From positions 841,606,001-841,670,000 of the forward strand of contig CM028129.1 in NCBI GenBank assembly GCA_016271365.2: 64,000 bases of DNA. Reading direction: 5' to 3'. Source of the DNA: Neoceratodus forsteri. Its lineage: Eukaryota; Chordata; Ceratodontiformes; Ceratodontidae. This document shows, one piece after another, positions 44,701 through 54,996 of the stretch. The first letter of the stretch is position 1, and each line of letters starts with the position of its first letter. The notes below the pieces were generated by a model. The model had not been told where the DNA came from, did not search any database, and was given only the letters and a program-made list of their open reading frames with translations. The position numbers and the translations under genes are program-made.

Positions 44701-44771
44701 TCCCCTAGTTTCCCCTATCCATGGCAGTGCATCCCTGAGGCATTCTCCCATTTTCTTAAAATCAGCGCTAA

Positions 44772-44818
44772 ACATAGAAACTTGGACTTTGATGGCAATG
44801 TCTGTGTTTCTATGTTAC
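44772..44818. repeat. Tiny CR1 3'-end fragment bounded by inverted ACATAGAAAC
   Basis: Begins ACATAGAAACTTGG-ACTTTGATGGCA, the standard CR1 3' terminus, and ends GTGTTTCTATGTT, the same octamer in reverse. Only about 47 bp long. Confidence 0.55.
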
Positions 44819-45690
44819 TAGGAAGGTCCTAGCACAGAAATGATGGGATGCAGTGGATAGAAAAAGGGCTTTAACAACGGCAAATGCCACAATATGTCTG
44901 AACCATTGACCCATGCATGCCTTAAAAGGTACTGTAATACTGGGGCTATTTCCAATTGATGTTACATTGACTAACAGAAAAAGTACCTAGTGGCCAGAGG
45001 GAACCAAACTGGATTTTCCCAATTCTGTCCCCATTCACTTTGCAATTTTCTTTTCACAGTTCTATGCACATAATTTCAGGTAATAATGAGTGCCCCAATA
45101 GGAAGGACTATGCAATGTCTACTGGTTAAAACTGTATATGACATATGTGTTTACGCTTATGATAAAATAGTATACTAGATGCTGGAATGTGGAGAGTGCA
45201 TATTTCAGTTCAATTTTCAAAGGTTTTTGGGCAGATAGGCACTTTTTATGAGAAAATGGGCTGAGCTCCATAGGAATACAAAATACGTTTTTTAAAACTT
45301 CACTGACTATTGGGTCTGTTTTACACAATTTAACAAATATCTAGCACAGTTTCAGCCACTTACATTATACCTTTAATTACATTACAAACATTTCACCTCC
45401 CTCTTAAGCAACCCTAATCTTCTTTGCTTTTGCCTTTGAAAGATTCAGATGACATTAATACATATAGGATGCTGTGGAAACAGAGCAAAAAAGAAAATAA
45501 ACACAGAACTGACTGATTTTATATAGTACAGTCAAAAAGGTCCAAGAACAGTATCAATTCTATGTTGTTTTTTTTCTTCTACATTTTATACCCTGGCCAC
45601 CCTTGGTATGCCCCCTTCCAGCAGGTCCCCCAACCCCATCACCTGACTGCTCTGGAACTTACCTTCTCACCAATGTCAAGCTTCTGAACT
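44819..45690. other. No recognisable feature
   Basis: AT-rich, no terminal repeats, no coding similarity recognised on either strand. Confidence 0.45.
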
Positions 45691-45699
45691 TGTGGTGAT

Positions 45700-46060
45700 G
45701 TGCCCCGTCACTGGTGCAGGGCCTGCGAGGGACCAGACTTCATTCTACAGCCAAGGGAGTTTTTCATCCTTGGTTTATAGGTTCTTCATGGGCCCAAACT
45801 ATGCAATGCATGGGTGAGTGAGTGCCACCTTTGTGGAGACGTCCTAACACATCTCGCCATGGCCCTACATACTGACATGCCCAGATCTGTGCTGCTCCCT
45901 GGACATCTCCAGGTGGCAGTGTTACAGCAGTTGTGGTTACCCCTTCCCCAAGGGAGGAGGACTGTCCCTTGGATGCTCAATCCTCCTTCCCCCGGCTGAC
46001 CCCAAAGCAACTTGCATCCATTCCAGAACCCAAGTCACCGGCATGGCAGAAGGTAAGACA
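45700..46060 (+). repeat. Family Y copy 2
   Basis: The part from about 45,930 (GGAGGACTGTCCCTTGGATG, CTCAATCCTCCTTCCCCC, CATTCCAGAACCCAAGTCAC) matches family Y copies at 25,950-26,040 and 58,775-58,865. The hammerhead ribozyme lies about 250 bp further on. Confidence 0.5.
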
Positions 46061-46310
46061 CCAGTCCCTTATCTCTCCATGCCACTGGGCTGGCTTGTTT
46101 CAATGCTATGTTAAAAGATGTTTAAATTAGTTTCTTATTAGAAGTTTACAATTTAAACCCGATCAGAATACTAATAATAGAAGTTTCAGTAATATTAAAA
46201 GGTAAGTGTTAGCTCAGTCAGAAAGACTGTGAGCAACAGAACCACAACAAGGTCCTTCCTCATGTCTGCTGAACACGGTCCTACAGCAGCCCAAAACAGC
46301 TGAACCCAAT

Positions 46311-46370
46311 ACACGTGTCTATGTCTTCTGTTAGCATACTGATGAGTCCTGGTAGGATGAAACACGTGTC
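46311..46370 (+). ncRNA. Hammerhead ribozyme, type I, plus cleavage site of a second unit
   Basis: Every core position is present. Stem III strand ACACGUGU (46311-46318) is followed by C (46319), after which cleavage is expected. Stem I is UAUG (46320-46323) paired with CAUA (46335-46338). The conserved CUGAUGA is at 46339-46345. Stem II is GUCC (46346-46349) paired with GGAU (46355-46358) with loop UGGUA. GAA is at 46359-46361, and stem III closes with a second ACACGUGU (46362-46369). This strand is self-complementary and followed again by C (46370). From 46371, UAUGUCUUCUGUUAGCA repeats the next unit's start, giving two cleavage sites 51 nt apart. Such tandem minimal hammerheads are known from satellite DNAs, retrozymes and Penelope-like elements. 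The host element here is not identified. Confidence 0.85.
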
Positions 46371-46990
46371 TATGTCTTCTGTTAGCACCCTTTGCAAACT
46401 GTGTGAGAGGCCTTTCGGCACCATGCAATTCTGCTTAAAGTTGGACCAGCATAACATTCTGTGGTGATTTGCATATGCAGCCCATGATGCTTTGCATTGT
46501 GTGGGCATGTGTGATTTTGTATTTTCTTGAACCCAATATTCTGTATATAGGAAATGTCATTCAGGTGGCAATTAGCCAATTTAAAGGAGCAGTGTTTGTT
46601 AGTTGGCAACATTTTTGTCATGTAGGTTTTTAGTGAAAATGCATTTCTGACATCCTAAAATTCATCCTCGGTGTATTTTTTAATTTTCTCATATATTTTT
46701 AAAACTGCATTTATAGCTAATTTTGTTATTAATGACTCAAAGATGGCCCCTACTCAACATTTATAAAAATCCCTTCTGCTAACATTACCCGTTGAATGTA
46801 TTGCATATACTAGATTCATGCTGTGGCTGTATTAGGATGGTGCTACCAGATATTTTTGATGGTAAACAGTACAGCACAATACCGAGCTGTTTAATTCCTT
46901 CATGGTGGCTATGACATGGGAGTGAAACTTTTAAAAACATCAAAATCCTGTATCTTAGTTAGATATGAAAAAATGAAAATGAAAAGTGGT
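46371..46990. other. Flank of the ribozyme; start of a second ribozyme unit, then nothing recognised
   Basis: 46371-46387 repeats the stem I segment of the ribozyme and then diverges before any CUGAUGA. The following sequence has no reverse transcriptase similarity that I can see. Confidence 0.5.
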
Positions 46991-46994
46991 ATAT

Positions 46995-47600
46995 AGAAAC
47001 ATAAAAATTGTCAACCGCTAGGCCCATCTAGTCTTCCCGCAAGCCCTATACCTGTTTGTGACATTTGACCCTGTTGGTCAGTGGCCTTTCCCACTCCTTC
47101 CCACCTCTAAATTTCCCTTATGCCTGTCCCATGCATGTTTAAATCCCTCCACTGTGCTCTCTCCCACCACCTCCTGTGGCAGACTATTCAACGTGTCCAC
47201 CACCCTCTCCGTGAAGAAAAACTTCATTTCATTTCCCCTTAACCTGCCACCTTCCAATTTCAATATCATGCCCCTTCGTTCTTATACTCCTTCTACATTG
47301 GAAGATGTCTCCCCCTGTACCTTGTTTATGCCCTTTAGGTACTTGACTGTTTCTATCATGTTCCCCCCGATCTCTCCTCTTCCCCAGTGAGTACATATTG
47401 AGGTCCTTTAATCTCTCCTCATTTGTTTTGTGATGCAAGCCCTGTACCATCTTAGTCGCCCTTCTCTGGACTGCCACCTCCCTGTCAATGTCCATGTGAA
47501 GGTGTGGCCTCCAGAAATGTACACAGTACTCTACTGTAGGCGAGGCCTCACTAGTGTTTTATACAATGGCATCATCATTTCCTCCACTCGCTAGAAAATC
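46995..47600 (-). mobile_element. CR1 LINE copy E, 3' fragment
   Basis: Starts (3' end) ATATAGAAACATAAAAATTGTC and AGGCCCATCTAGTC. Coding pieces: RLRGNEMKFFFTERVVDTLN (47078-47269) and DREVAVQRRATKMVQGLHHK (47229-47495). Truncated at about 47600, within the reverse transcriptase C-terminus. Confidence 0.82.
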
Positions 47601-49710
47601 ATTATTGCTAAAAACAAAAGTACATGATGAATAACAAATACTGAAGTTTAATGTGATTAGTACATCTGATATCAGTGATTATGTAGAAGACAACCTGAGA
47701 TCATTGCATGGCCCAAACAGGAAGGGAAGTGCAACAGCAGCACAGAAAATGATCATCAAGTCTGGACCCCTCACATAGCTACTTGGGTTGGAGTCTGCAA
47801 ATAAAAAATGCACTGCCTCATCAAAGGTTTTCCAAAAGTTCACAAATTAGAACTGTGCTAAACAATCTGACAGAAATTTGAACTGAGGTGTTTGCCACTT
47901 CAAAAACTCTTCTGATATTTTGTGTTTCACAAGAGGTTTTACCATCTCAGAAATTTGGAACCAGAATGCCAGATGCCTTTTTTACCCACATCCAAACAGT
48001 AAAATTATCAGATTCAGGCAGCAGGCATGTCATAAGAAATTGGGAGCACAAGAAAAGGATGGGTCATTCATCAAGGCATGCCAGCTCTACTAATTTCAAC
48101 ACCTGAGCAGAAAGCCTATCTCTGAGCTTGGGAAGAGTGCACTTAGTAAGATAGAAGTCCAAATGCCTATCATCATGCAATGCATGAAAGACAGGTGTGG
48201 TGGAGGAAAACTTATCTGATGGGGAAACCATTATACCAGGCATAGACCTCAGTATCATCATAAATCGTAGCAAATAGCTTCTGCCCCAGCTGTAACATTC
48301 TACACCCGTCTCTAGCATCATCTTTTGTCAGTGACTACTCTCGAGACTTTGAAACTGAACACTGTAAAACATGAAAGGAAGGAAATACAGTTTAGAGGAG
48401 ACGAAATGGGATAAGTATGTACTCAAATTAAGTAGCATACAAATGATTGAAATAACTGCTTGTGTGCTGCAGCCATGACTGTGTTTTTTTTTTGTTTGCT
48501 TGTTTTTGTTTTTATAAATTATACCAAACAAATGTAAACAAACTCCAGTTTGAAACCATAACACTGGTACTCCCATTTTCTGGTCCTCTGCCTCAACATA
48601 TACTAGAACAATAACATGTTACCATAAAGCATATAATTACACCATTTAGCGTACGCCAATTGCATATTCTTAAAACGATTGCAGTGGCATAGTTATATAA
48701 TGAGACATGATTAAGGAAATTACAAGGCAAGGGATTATGGGCTTAATTCTGGGAGAGTTTGGCAAAGCATCACTATTTTAAAAGCTATGATACATGATAG
48801 TATTATAATTGTTTTTAAAAGTGGATATATCATTAGTGGCGTAGTGTGCTTTATTTTGACAGCACTACTCACTTCTCACATCATGACAATACTACCTACT
48901 TTACAGGAACACAGCTTCTAAAGTCTTGATTCAGTTTTTTTAAGCCTTCAATATTTTCTCAGGCTAAATGCACAAACACACACAGGAACAGAATTAGACA
49001 TAACCAGGGCTTTGTAAAGGTACTCGTTAGTTTAATTTACCCTTATTTCTAAAACAGCCAAGAACAGAAAGTCTCAGAGACTGTACTTAGAAAAATATAC
49101 TTTAATTAATAAATGACGGTCTAAAGAGTTAACTGTTTTATTATTTTCTTTAGAACCCAGTAAAACATAGATAATGTTTAATTAAATAGGCCACATTTCT
49201 GTGAGCTAAGATTAGAAACATGAGTGTAGATTTGGTCCATAATAGCATACGGCATTATGCGTGAACCCCAGACCATGTATTTCTCCATTGGACCCCCGGA
49301 GTTAGGAACTTGGTCCAGAGGCAGAGCCCCACAGATCAAAGAAATAACTAAATTGTGCAACCGCAATTAAGTGCCATGCAACATTTTTACCCCGTGCCAA
49401 ATTACTAGTTAAAAATAATATTAAACAAGTAACTTTTGTCAGAAATTTGTTTCCTTTGAACATATTCATAATGTGAATATTCTGGCTAATGCTAGTTCCT
49501 ATTTATTTTTAAACAAGACATAACAGAGTGTGAGTTGTTGAATAATGGTACACTCATGGCTTGGGTGTGTTTTGAAGCAAGGCATTGCCCAATGCCTTCA
49601 ACCATCTGAGCAGTGCCATTTGCCACAACAACACACACCCTTGAACATTTTATTGTGACAATAAAATGAGTCCAAACTTAACAACAACTAAAAAGGTTTT
49701 GAATTTAAAA
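47601..49710. other. About 2.1 kb with no recognised element
   Basis: AT-rich. Open frames on both strands are short and resemble nothing I recognise. It may be old unique sequence. Confidence 0.45.
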
Positions 49711-49933
49711 AGTTTTTTTATATAATTTTTTATTTTATTTAATTATTTAGTAGTAATCAAAATTACAACCTTTGAGCTAAAAGCTCATTTACAAAGGATC
49801 ATCATCACAAGGGTAGGGGAGGGTACATACGTTTGCAGTCAGTAGCAGCTTAATAGGCATTGTCAAGGACATCTAATAGTAAGAAAAATGTGAACAGGAG
49901 AAATCAGTAAACATTGACGATAGCATAACAATG
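49711..49933 (-). mobile_element. LINE 3' UTR (left part), split from its body by the DIRS element
   Basis: On the minus strand: CCTTTGTAAATGAGCTTTTAG, GGTTGTAATTTTGATTACTA and an A/T-rich tail ending at 49711. The body continues at 56749. The DIRS element occupies the gap. Confidence 0.6.
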
Positions 49934-50095
49934 GGTGTTTACTCACCTGGTAAAGGTGATTGTGTTGGTTGACATCCATGGCACTCCAGATGTTACTTCA
50001 TGGGTTTTAGCCCACCTGATAGGCTAGTTGATGCACATGACTCTAGGATCAAATTTCTTGTATATCCAGGTCCCAGAAGCCCCTTTTCTCCAGTT
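49934..50095. repeat. DIRS inverted terminal repeat, left (3' end of element)
   Basis: Outer part GTGTTTACTCACCTGGTAAA, then TGTTGGTTGACATCCATGGC, CACTCCAGA, TTACTTCATGGGTTTTAGCC, GCTAGTTGATGCACATGACT and CTCCAGTTCAAAT. From CATGGCACTCC inward it pairs with 56575-56730. Confidence 0.88.
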
Positions 50096-50367
50096 CAAAT
50101 CTTTCATAGCTGAAATCAAGGTTAGTAATACCACGAAATACCACCAACAATCTTAATCAATAACACACTCTGAAGCAATATCTGTGGGTGGCCGAGTAGC
50201 CCTTGTTTTATTTACCTATTAATACAATCTAAACTTGACCATATAACTGGTTGATGACAGACATCTGGGATATCCTTAGTGATATCTATGAATAACCCCC
50301 GCCCGCAAGTTACTCTATCTGCTTAACCTATTCCTTGTCACTCTGAGCGCTCTGTCAGGAGGGCCGT

Positions 50368-50471
50368 GGAGTGCCATGGATGTCAACCAACACAATCACC
50401 TTTACCAGGTGAGTAAACACCAATTGTGATTGGTTGACCATCCATGGCACTCCAGACCTTACTTCATGGGT
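50368..50471. repeat. DIRS internal complementary region with circle-junction signature
   Basis: The left half (50368-50420, GGAGTGCCATGGATGTCAAC through CCAGGTGAGTAAACAC) is the exact complement of the outer left end (49936 onward). The right half (50423-50471, ATTGTGATTGGTTGACCATC through CCATGGCACTCCAGACC) is the complement of the outer right end (to 56748). The two meet at about 50421, just as the element's two ends would meet in a circle. Confidence 0.9.
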
Positions 50472-50515
50472 AGATAAGAAGCAGTACTGTACCCTAGGGA
50501 GGGATGCAGAGTGGT

Positions 50516-51493
50516 CTAGGAGTGAGTGGAAGAGCTGGCTGCTGCGAGAACCTGAGAGGTGAAGGTGGACTGTAGCTTGTATAAGTGTTCCAGTCTATAG
50601 TGTCTGGAAAAGGTATGGATGGAAATCCATGTTGCCGCTTTGCAGATGTCCTCTGCAGACATGTTAGCCCTTTCTGCCCAGGAGGTAGACATTGCTCTCA
50701 TAGAATGAGCCTTAATACCCTCTGGGGGTGTTAGTTGCTTAACTTGTAAGCCTCTTGGATAGTTCTCGTGAGCCAGCCAGTGATAGTAGTCTTGGATGCT
50801 GCCCTACCCTGTCGCTGTCCTTTTGTGACAATGAATAATCTTTCTGTCTTGCATAAAGGTTGTGTTCTAGTGATGTATGTGGACAAGGTAGGCCCTGCGT
50901 CTAAGTGATGTGGAATAGGCTTATCACTGGGGAGTGTGTTCCCTGATAAAGTTGGCAGTTCTATGGGTTGTTCTCTATGGAATGTTGATGCGACTTTCAG
51001 TTGGAAGGCTGGGACTGTGTGCAGGTGAACCCCTTGGGGTGTAAAGACGGTGTAGGGTTCTCTACATGACAGGGCCCCCAGCTCGCTGATCCTCCGAGTG
51101 GAGCAGATGGCCACAAAAAAACAGGTCTTGAGACCCACCTAGAACAGATCTACCTCATGTAATGGTTCAAAGGGGGCTGTGCTGAGGGAATCTAACACTA
51201 ATGACAGATCCCAGGGGCGATAGAAGGTCTGACCGCTTTGAGAAAACGTATCGCGTCTGGGTGTGCCCTGGGCTGTGCTCACCTGCGGGCCCAATGGCTG
51301 CTCCAATGGCAGACAATTGTACCCTAAGTGAGGAGTGGGCTAGACCCTTGTCTACTCCCTGCAGTAGGAACAAGAGAATGGTAGACATGTCTACTAGCTT
51401 GGGATCCATACCCTTTTCTCGGCACCACTTCACGAATACCGACCACTGTCTGCCATAAGTAGAGGTGGTTGAGGACCATCTGGACTGCATCAT
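50516..51493 (-). pseudogene. DIRS tyrosine recombinase, broken
   Basis: From 51493: an N-terminal SAM-like core-binding region (TYGRQWSVFVKWCREKGMDP, LLFLLQGVDKGLAHSSLRVQ), then a stop and frame change near 51165. The catalytic domain carries the first Arg in CSTRRISELGAL, then KTTITGWLTRTIQEAY. A one-base shift near 50725 follows, then the His-x-x-Arg block HSMRAMS and the Tyr region HTFSRHYRLEHLY. All signature residues (Arg, His-x-x-Arg, Tyr) can be seen, spread over three frames. The enzyme would join circular element DNA to the target. Confidence 0.85.
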
Positions 51494-51805
51494 TGTAGAG
51501 ATGACTGTCTAGTGATACCCAGCCATCATCATTCTCTTCCTCTCGGTAGCCAGGCTGTGAGTTTCAATGTCCCTGGTGCAGGGTGGACCATTGGTCCCTG
51601 TGTCAGCATGTCTGACTGGTAGAGTAACCTGCATTTGTCCATGGCCATGGCTATTACCATGGAGAACCAGGCTCTCCATGGCCAATAAGGTGCCACTAGG
51701 ATAATGGTTCTTTGTGATGTTCGGATCTTGGATAGCACTTGGGGTAGTAGAGGGATGGGAGGAAAAAAATACGCCTGATCCCGAGACCAAGGTTGTGATA
51801 GGGCA

Positions 51806-53404
51806 TCAATTCCCATTGAATGGTTTTCCCTGTACCTCAAGAAGAATCTGGTGACCTGAGCATTCTCCACTGTGGCCATTAGATCCATAGAGCTGGGTCC
51901 CCATGCCTTCTGAATCAACTGGAAAGGCTGGGGTGGGAAGCCACTCCCTCAGGTGTACCTGCTGTTGGCTGAGCCAATCTGCTCGTATGTTGAGCCTGCC
52001 CACAAGATGGACTGCGCTGATGTGTGCAAGGTTGGTCTGGGCCCAGTCCAGTACCCTTGTCGCCTCTCACTGCATAGCTCTGCTCCTGGTGCCCCCTTGC
52101 TTGGCAATGTAGGCCACCGTGACCTGATTGTTGGAATGGATCAAAACTAACTGACCTGAAATGGATGACCCAAAGGCTCTGAGGGCATGGAATACTGCCC
52201 TCATTTCTAGGACGTTGATGGACAACCTTGCTTCTGAGGCTGTCCACTGGCTCTGTGAGGATAGGTCACCCAAGCACGCTCCCTAACCTAATAGACTGGT
52301 GTCCATCTTGATGGAGTTGTAAGTTGTCTCTAGTGGAACCCCTCGTGTGGGGTTTGAACCCACTGTCCACCAGGCTAGGGACTGTCTCACCATGATTGGT
52401 AGCAGTATTCTGACCTGCAGGTTCTACTCGTTTGGAGATCCCTGGGTTAGTACGTAATTCTGCAGGGGTCTCATGTGCCACCTGGCCCAAGAAATCAGGT
52501 CGATGCAAGATGCCATGCGACTTAGTAACTGAGCTATTTGGCCCATGGTCGGCCAAAGGCAGACCTTCAGCCAACGAGACAGGTTTATTAGGTTTTCCAC
52601 CCTTTTCTGGGATGGTTTTGCCAATTCTAGTGACATGTTGATTTCTGCCCCCAGTTGTTCTATCTGCTGCATGGCTACCAGGTGGCTTTTGGCCTCGTTC
52701 ACTACCCAGTCATGCTCCTCGAGTGCCCTCAGTGCTAACTAGGTGTCTCGTTGTGACCACTCCTTAGAGCGAGCCTGAATCAGCCAGTTGTCCAAGTAGG
52801 GAATGATATCCAGTCCTTGTTCTCTTACTCTGGCCACCAGTACTACTGACACTTTGGTAAACACTCTTGGTGCTGAGGTAAGACTGAAGGGCAGGGCCTG
52901 ATATTGGAAATGCTGGCCTAGGATGTGGAATGGGAGATATTGCCTGTGTTTTGGCCTAATGGGTATGTGAAGGTAGGCGTCCTTCAGGTCTATGGAGGTG
53001 AGGTAGTCGCCCACTCGGATACTGCGGAGGGTCGATTTTAGAGTCTCCATTTTGAACCTCTGGGTAACTTCATGTTGATTGAGGTGCTTGAGATCCAGAA
53101 TGGGGCAGAGTTCCCCTGTTTTCTTGGGCACGAGAAAGAAAATGGAGTACACTCCCTGTTCCTGCTCATGAGGGGGAACAATCTGGATCACTCTATTCTG
53201 CATCAGATCCAACAGGATTTGTTGGACTTGATGAGCCGATGCCTTCTTTCTGGTGATGGGGAACTTATAAACCTGTGTGTGACTGAAGACTGGGACATTC
53301 CTATGGAATACCCTCTGTACACCACTTCTAGTACCCACTTGTCTGATGTAGTGTTGTACCACTGGTGTCTGAAAAGCATTAAACTCTTGCCCACATGAGG
53401 GCAC
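51806..53404 (-). pseudogene. DIRS reverse transcriptase and RNase H, broken
   Basis: From 53404: VYKFPITRKKASAHQVQQIL, VPKKTGELCPILDLKHLN, YLTSIDLKDAYLHIPI, FQYQALPFSLTSAPRVFTKV and IPYLDNWLIQA. The catalytic pair YLDD is changed to YLDN. After further frames (52702-52266) the RNase H follows: NVLEMRAVFHALRAFG (Glu) and VLIHSNNQVTVAYIAKQGG (Asp-type block, here Ser-Asn-Asn), then LNIRADWLSQQ (51980-52003) as the C-terminal Asp block. Four or more frame changes; YLDN and the altered RNase H site point to loss of activity. Confidence 0.85.
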
Positions 53405-53531
53405 AGTTCCCGCGTGTGCAGGGATCTGGCAATGCAGTCATTGTTGCTTGCCTCTATTCCCTCTTCCTCTGCCTCCGAACTGGGATCCATGAGTTCTGAA
53501 GGAAGAAAGCTGATAGTTATGGTTGAAGGAA

Positions 53532-54966
53532 TTATGGTATCCTCCTTTTGCTCCCCTGCCTTGAATGGAGTTGTTCTGATAATGGGTTTCCTGTGTGTTT
53601 GCTGAAATTTGTTTCCCCCCCAAACCTCCATCTGCCAGAGGGGAGGTAGGTGGACCTGTTCTTGTTTTTCAGGAGATCCTTACCCTCCTCCTTCTGTTTT
53701 AGAAATTCCTGTAGGTTCTCCACAAAGACATGCTTGCCTTTGATCGGCAAGTTCTGCAGCAGTGTCTTGGATTCATTGTCGGACTCCCATAATTTAAGCC
53801 ACAATGTTCTCCTGGCATAGTTCATGAGAGCGGTGGCCCTGGCATTCAGTTTTAGAGTGTCCACTGCCATGTCCATCAGGTACTTAGCAGTGTCCAGTGT
53901 GCACTCTAATAGTTCTGCCTCTCTGGTTTTAGGGTTTTCCTGCTCAAGGAGCTCCTTAAGCCAGCGAATTTGGGCACATGTGGTGTAAATGGCAGTAGTG
54001 GATGCTTTGGTGACCATTCCTTCAATTTCGAAGATCTTTTTTAACATATCCTCCACTCTCTTGTCTGTGGGATCCTTTAAGGATATGGTTCCGCATGGCA
54101 GTACAGTTTTCTTGCTGAGTTCCGCTACCTGAGGATCAATCGTGGGGGCTGTGCACCAGGTGCTGGCCTTGTTCTCCTGAACCGGATAGATGTGGTCCAA
54201 GTTTCTTTGTCTGACATTCTGCCAGGTTCTGTGGATTGCCACTCCTTGTTGAAAATGTTGTCAATTGCTGGGCATACGGGAAAAGTCTTCTTGATGGTCG
54301 CTTTTTGCTGAATCATGGGGTCGAGTTTCAGCTCTGTTCTGTCCTCTTCAACCTCGAACCCCATAGTGGCCTTGATTATCCTCATCAGGCCAGGAATCAT
54401 GTTAAATGATCATAGATTGGAAGTGAGGGACGGCACAGACTGTGGCTCCATTTTCCCATCATCAGATGCTGCCCCGTCCTCCTCATCTGGTACTTCTTTG
54501 TCCCTGGTGTCTTCTCCAGGATTAGAATTATGATTGTCTGGAGATGGTTATACTGGGTCCACAGGGTCCCCAGTGGCCCCCCTGGATTCTCTGGTTTTGG
54601 CAACAGTGTGGATGTGTCCTTGTGTTGTGTGAGGGATTCTAACCTTTCCATTATCTTCAACATAAAGTTCTGTTGGCTCTCCATCATGGCTACCATAGCC
54701 TGTTGATTCTGAAGGAGAATAGCCCTTGGGTCCATCCAAGTAGAGCCACTGGGCCCTGGGTTGTTGGAGCCCATGATCGTAGATTGCTCCAGTGACAGGT
54801 CGTCGTGGTGGTGGAGACAGGCAGGGCAGAGTGGGCCCAGACTGTGGGACATCAGAGTAGCGCCGCAGGACATGCACTTCTTAGCCTTGACCATCTGGTG
54901 AGAGATGAAAGGATGAGTAGCATTAGGACAGTTTCGCAATGGGCCTCCAAATAGTGGCTGCCCCAT
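53532..54966 (-). pseudogene. DIRS gag-like ORF1, broken once or twice
   Basis: Frame 54966-54397 opens with a possible Cys/His motif (KAKKCMSCGATLMSH, LCPACLHHHDDL) and acidic and Gln-rich stretches. Frame 54242-53532 continues with a long helical region (KRVEDMLKKIFEIEGMVTKA, YLMDMAVDTLKLNARATALM) and ends in an Arg/Gly/Asn-rich tail. DIRS ORF1 proteins are thought to serve as gag. One frameshift near 54250-54400 separates the two frames. Confidence 0.75.
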
Positions 54967-54996
54967 AGATAGTGCTTAACCACACTATCTGCTCAC

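Larger units (their letters stand above)
30604..44771 (-). mobile_element. CR1 LINE copy C, split by a nest of later insertions
   Basis: Segments in order: 30604-30916 (3' end), 31208-32164, 36665-36923, 37692-38243 and about 44700-44771. Each resumes where the previous one stopped when aligned with CR1 copies A, B and D, apart from about 40 bp lost at the D junction. Readable coding pieces include RPHLEYCVQFWRPHLQKDID (31291-31527), GVPKGLVVGPVLFNVFISDI (31722-31955) and the linker WVKIKEGTEKAT (37941-38240). It stops short of ORF1. Confidence 0.82.
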
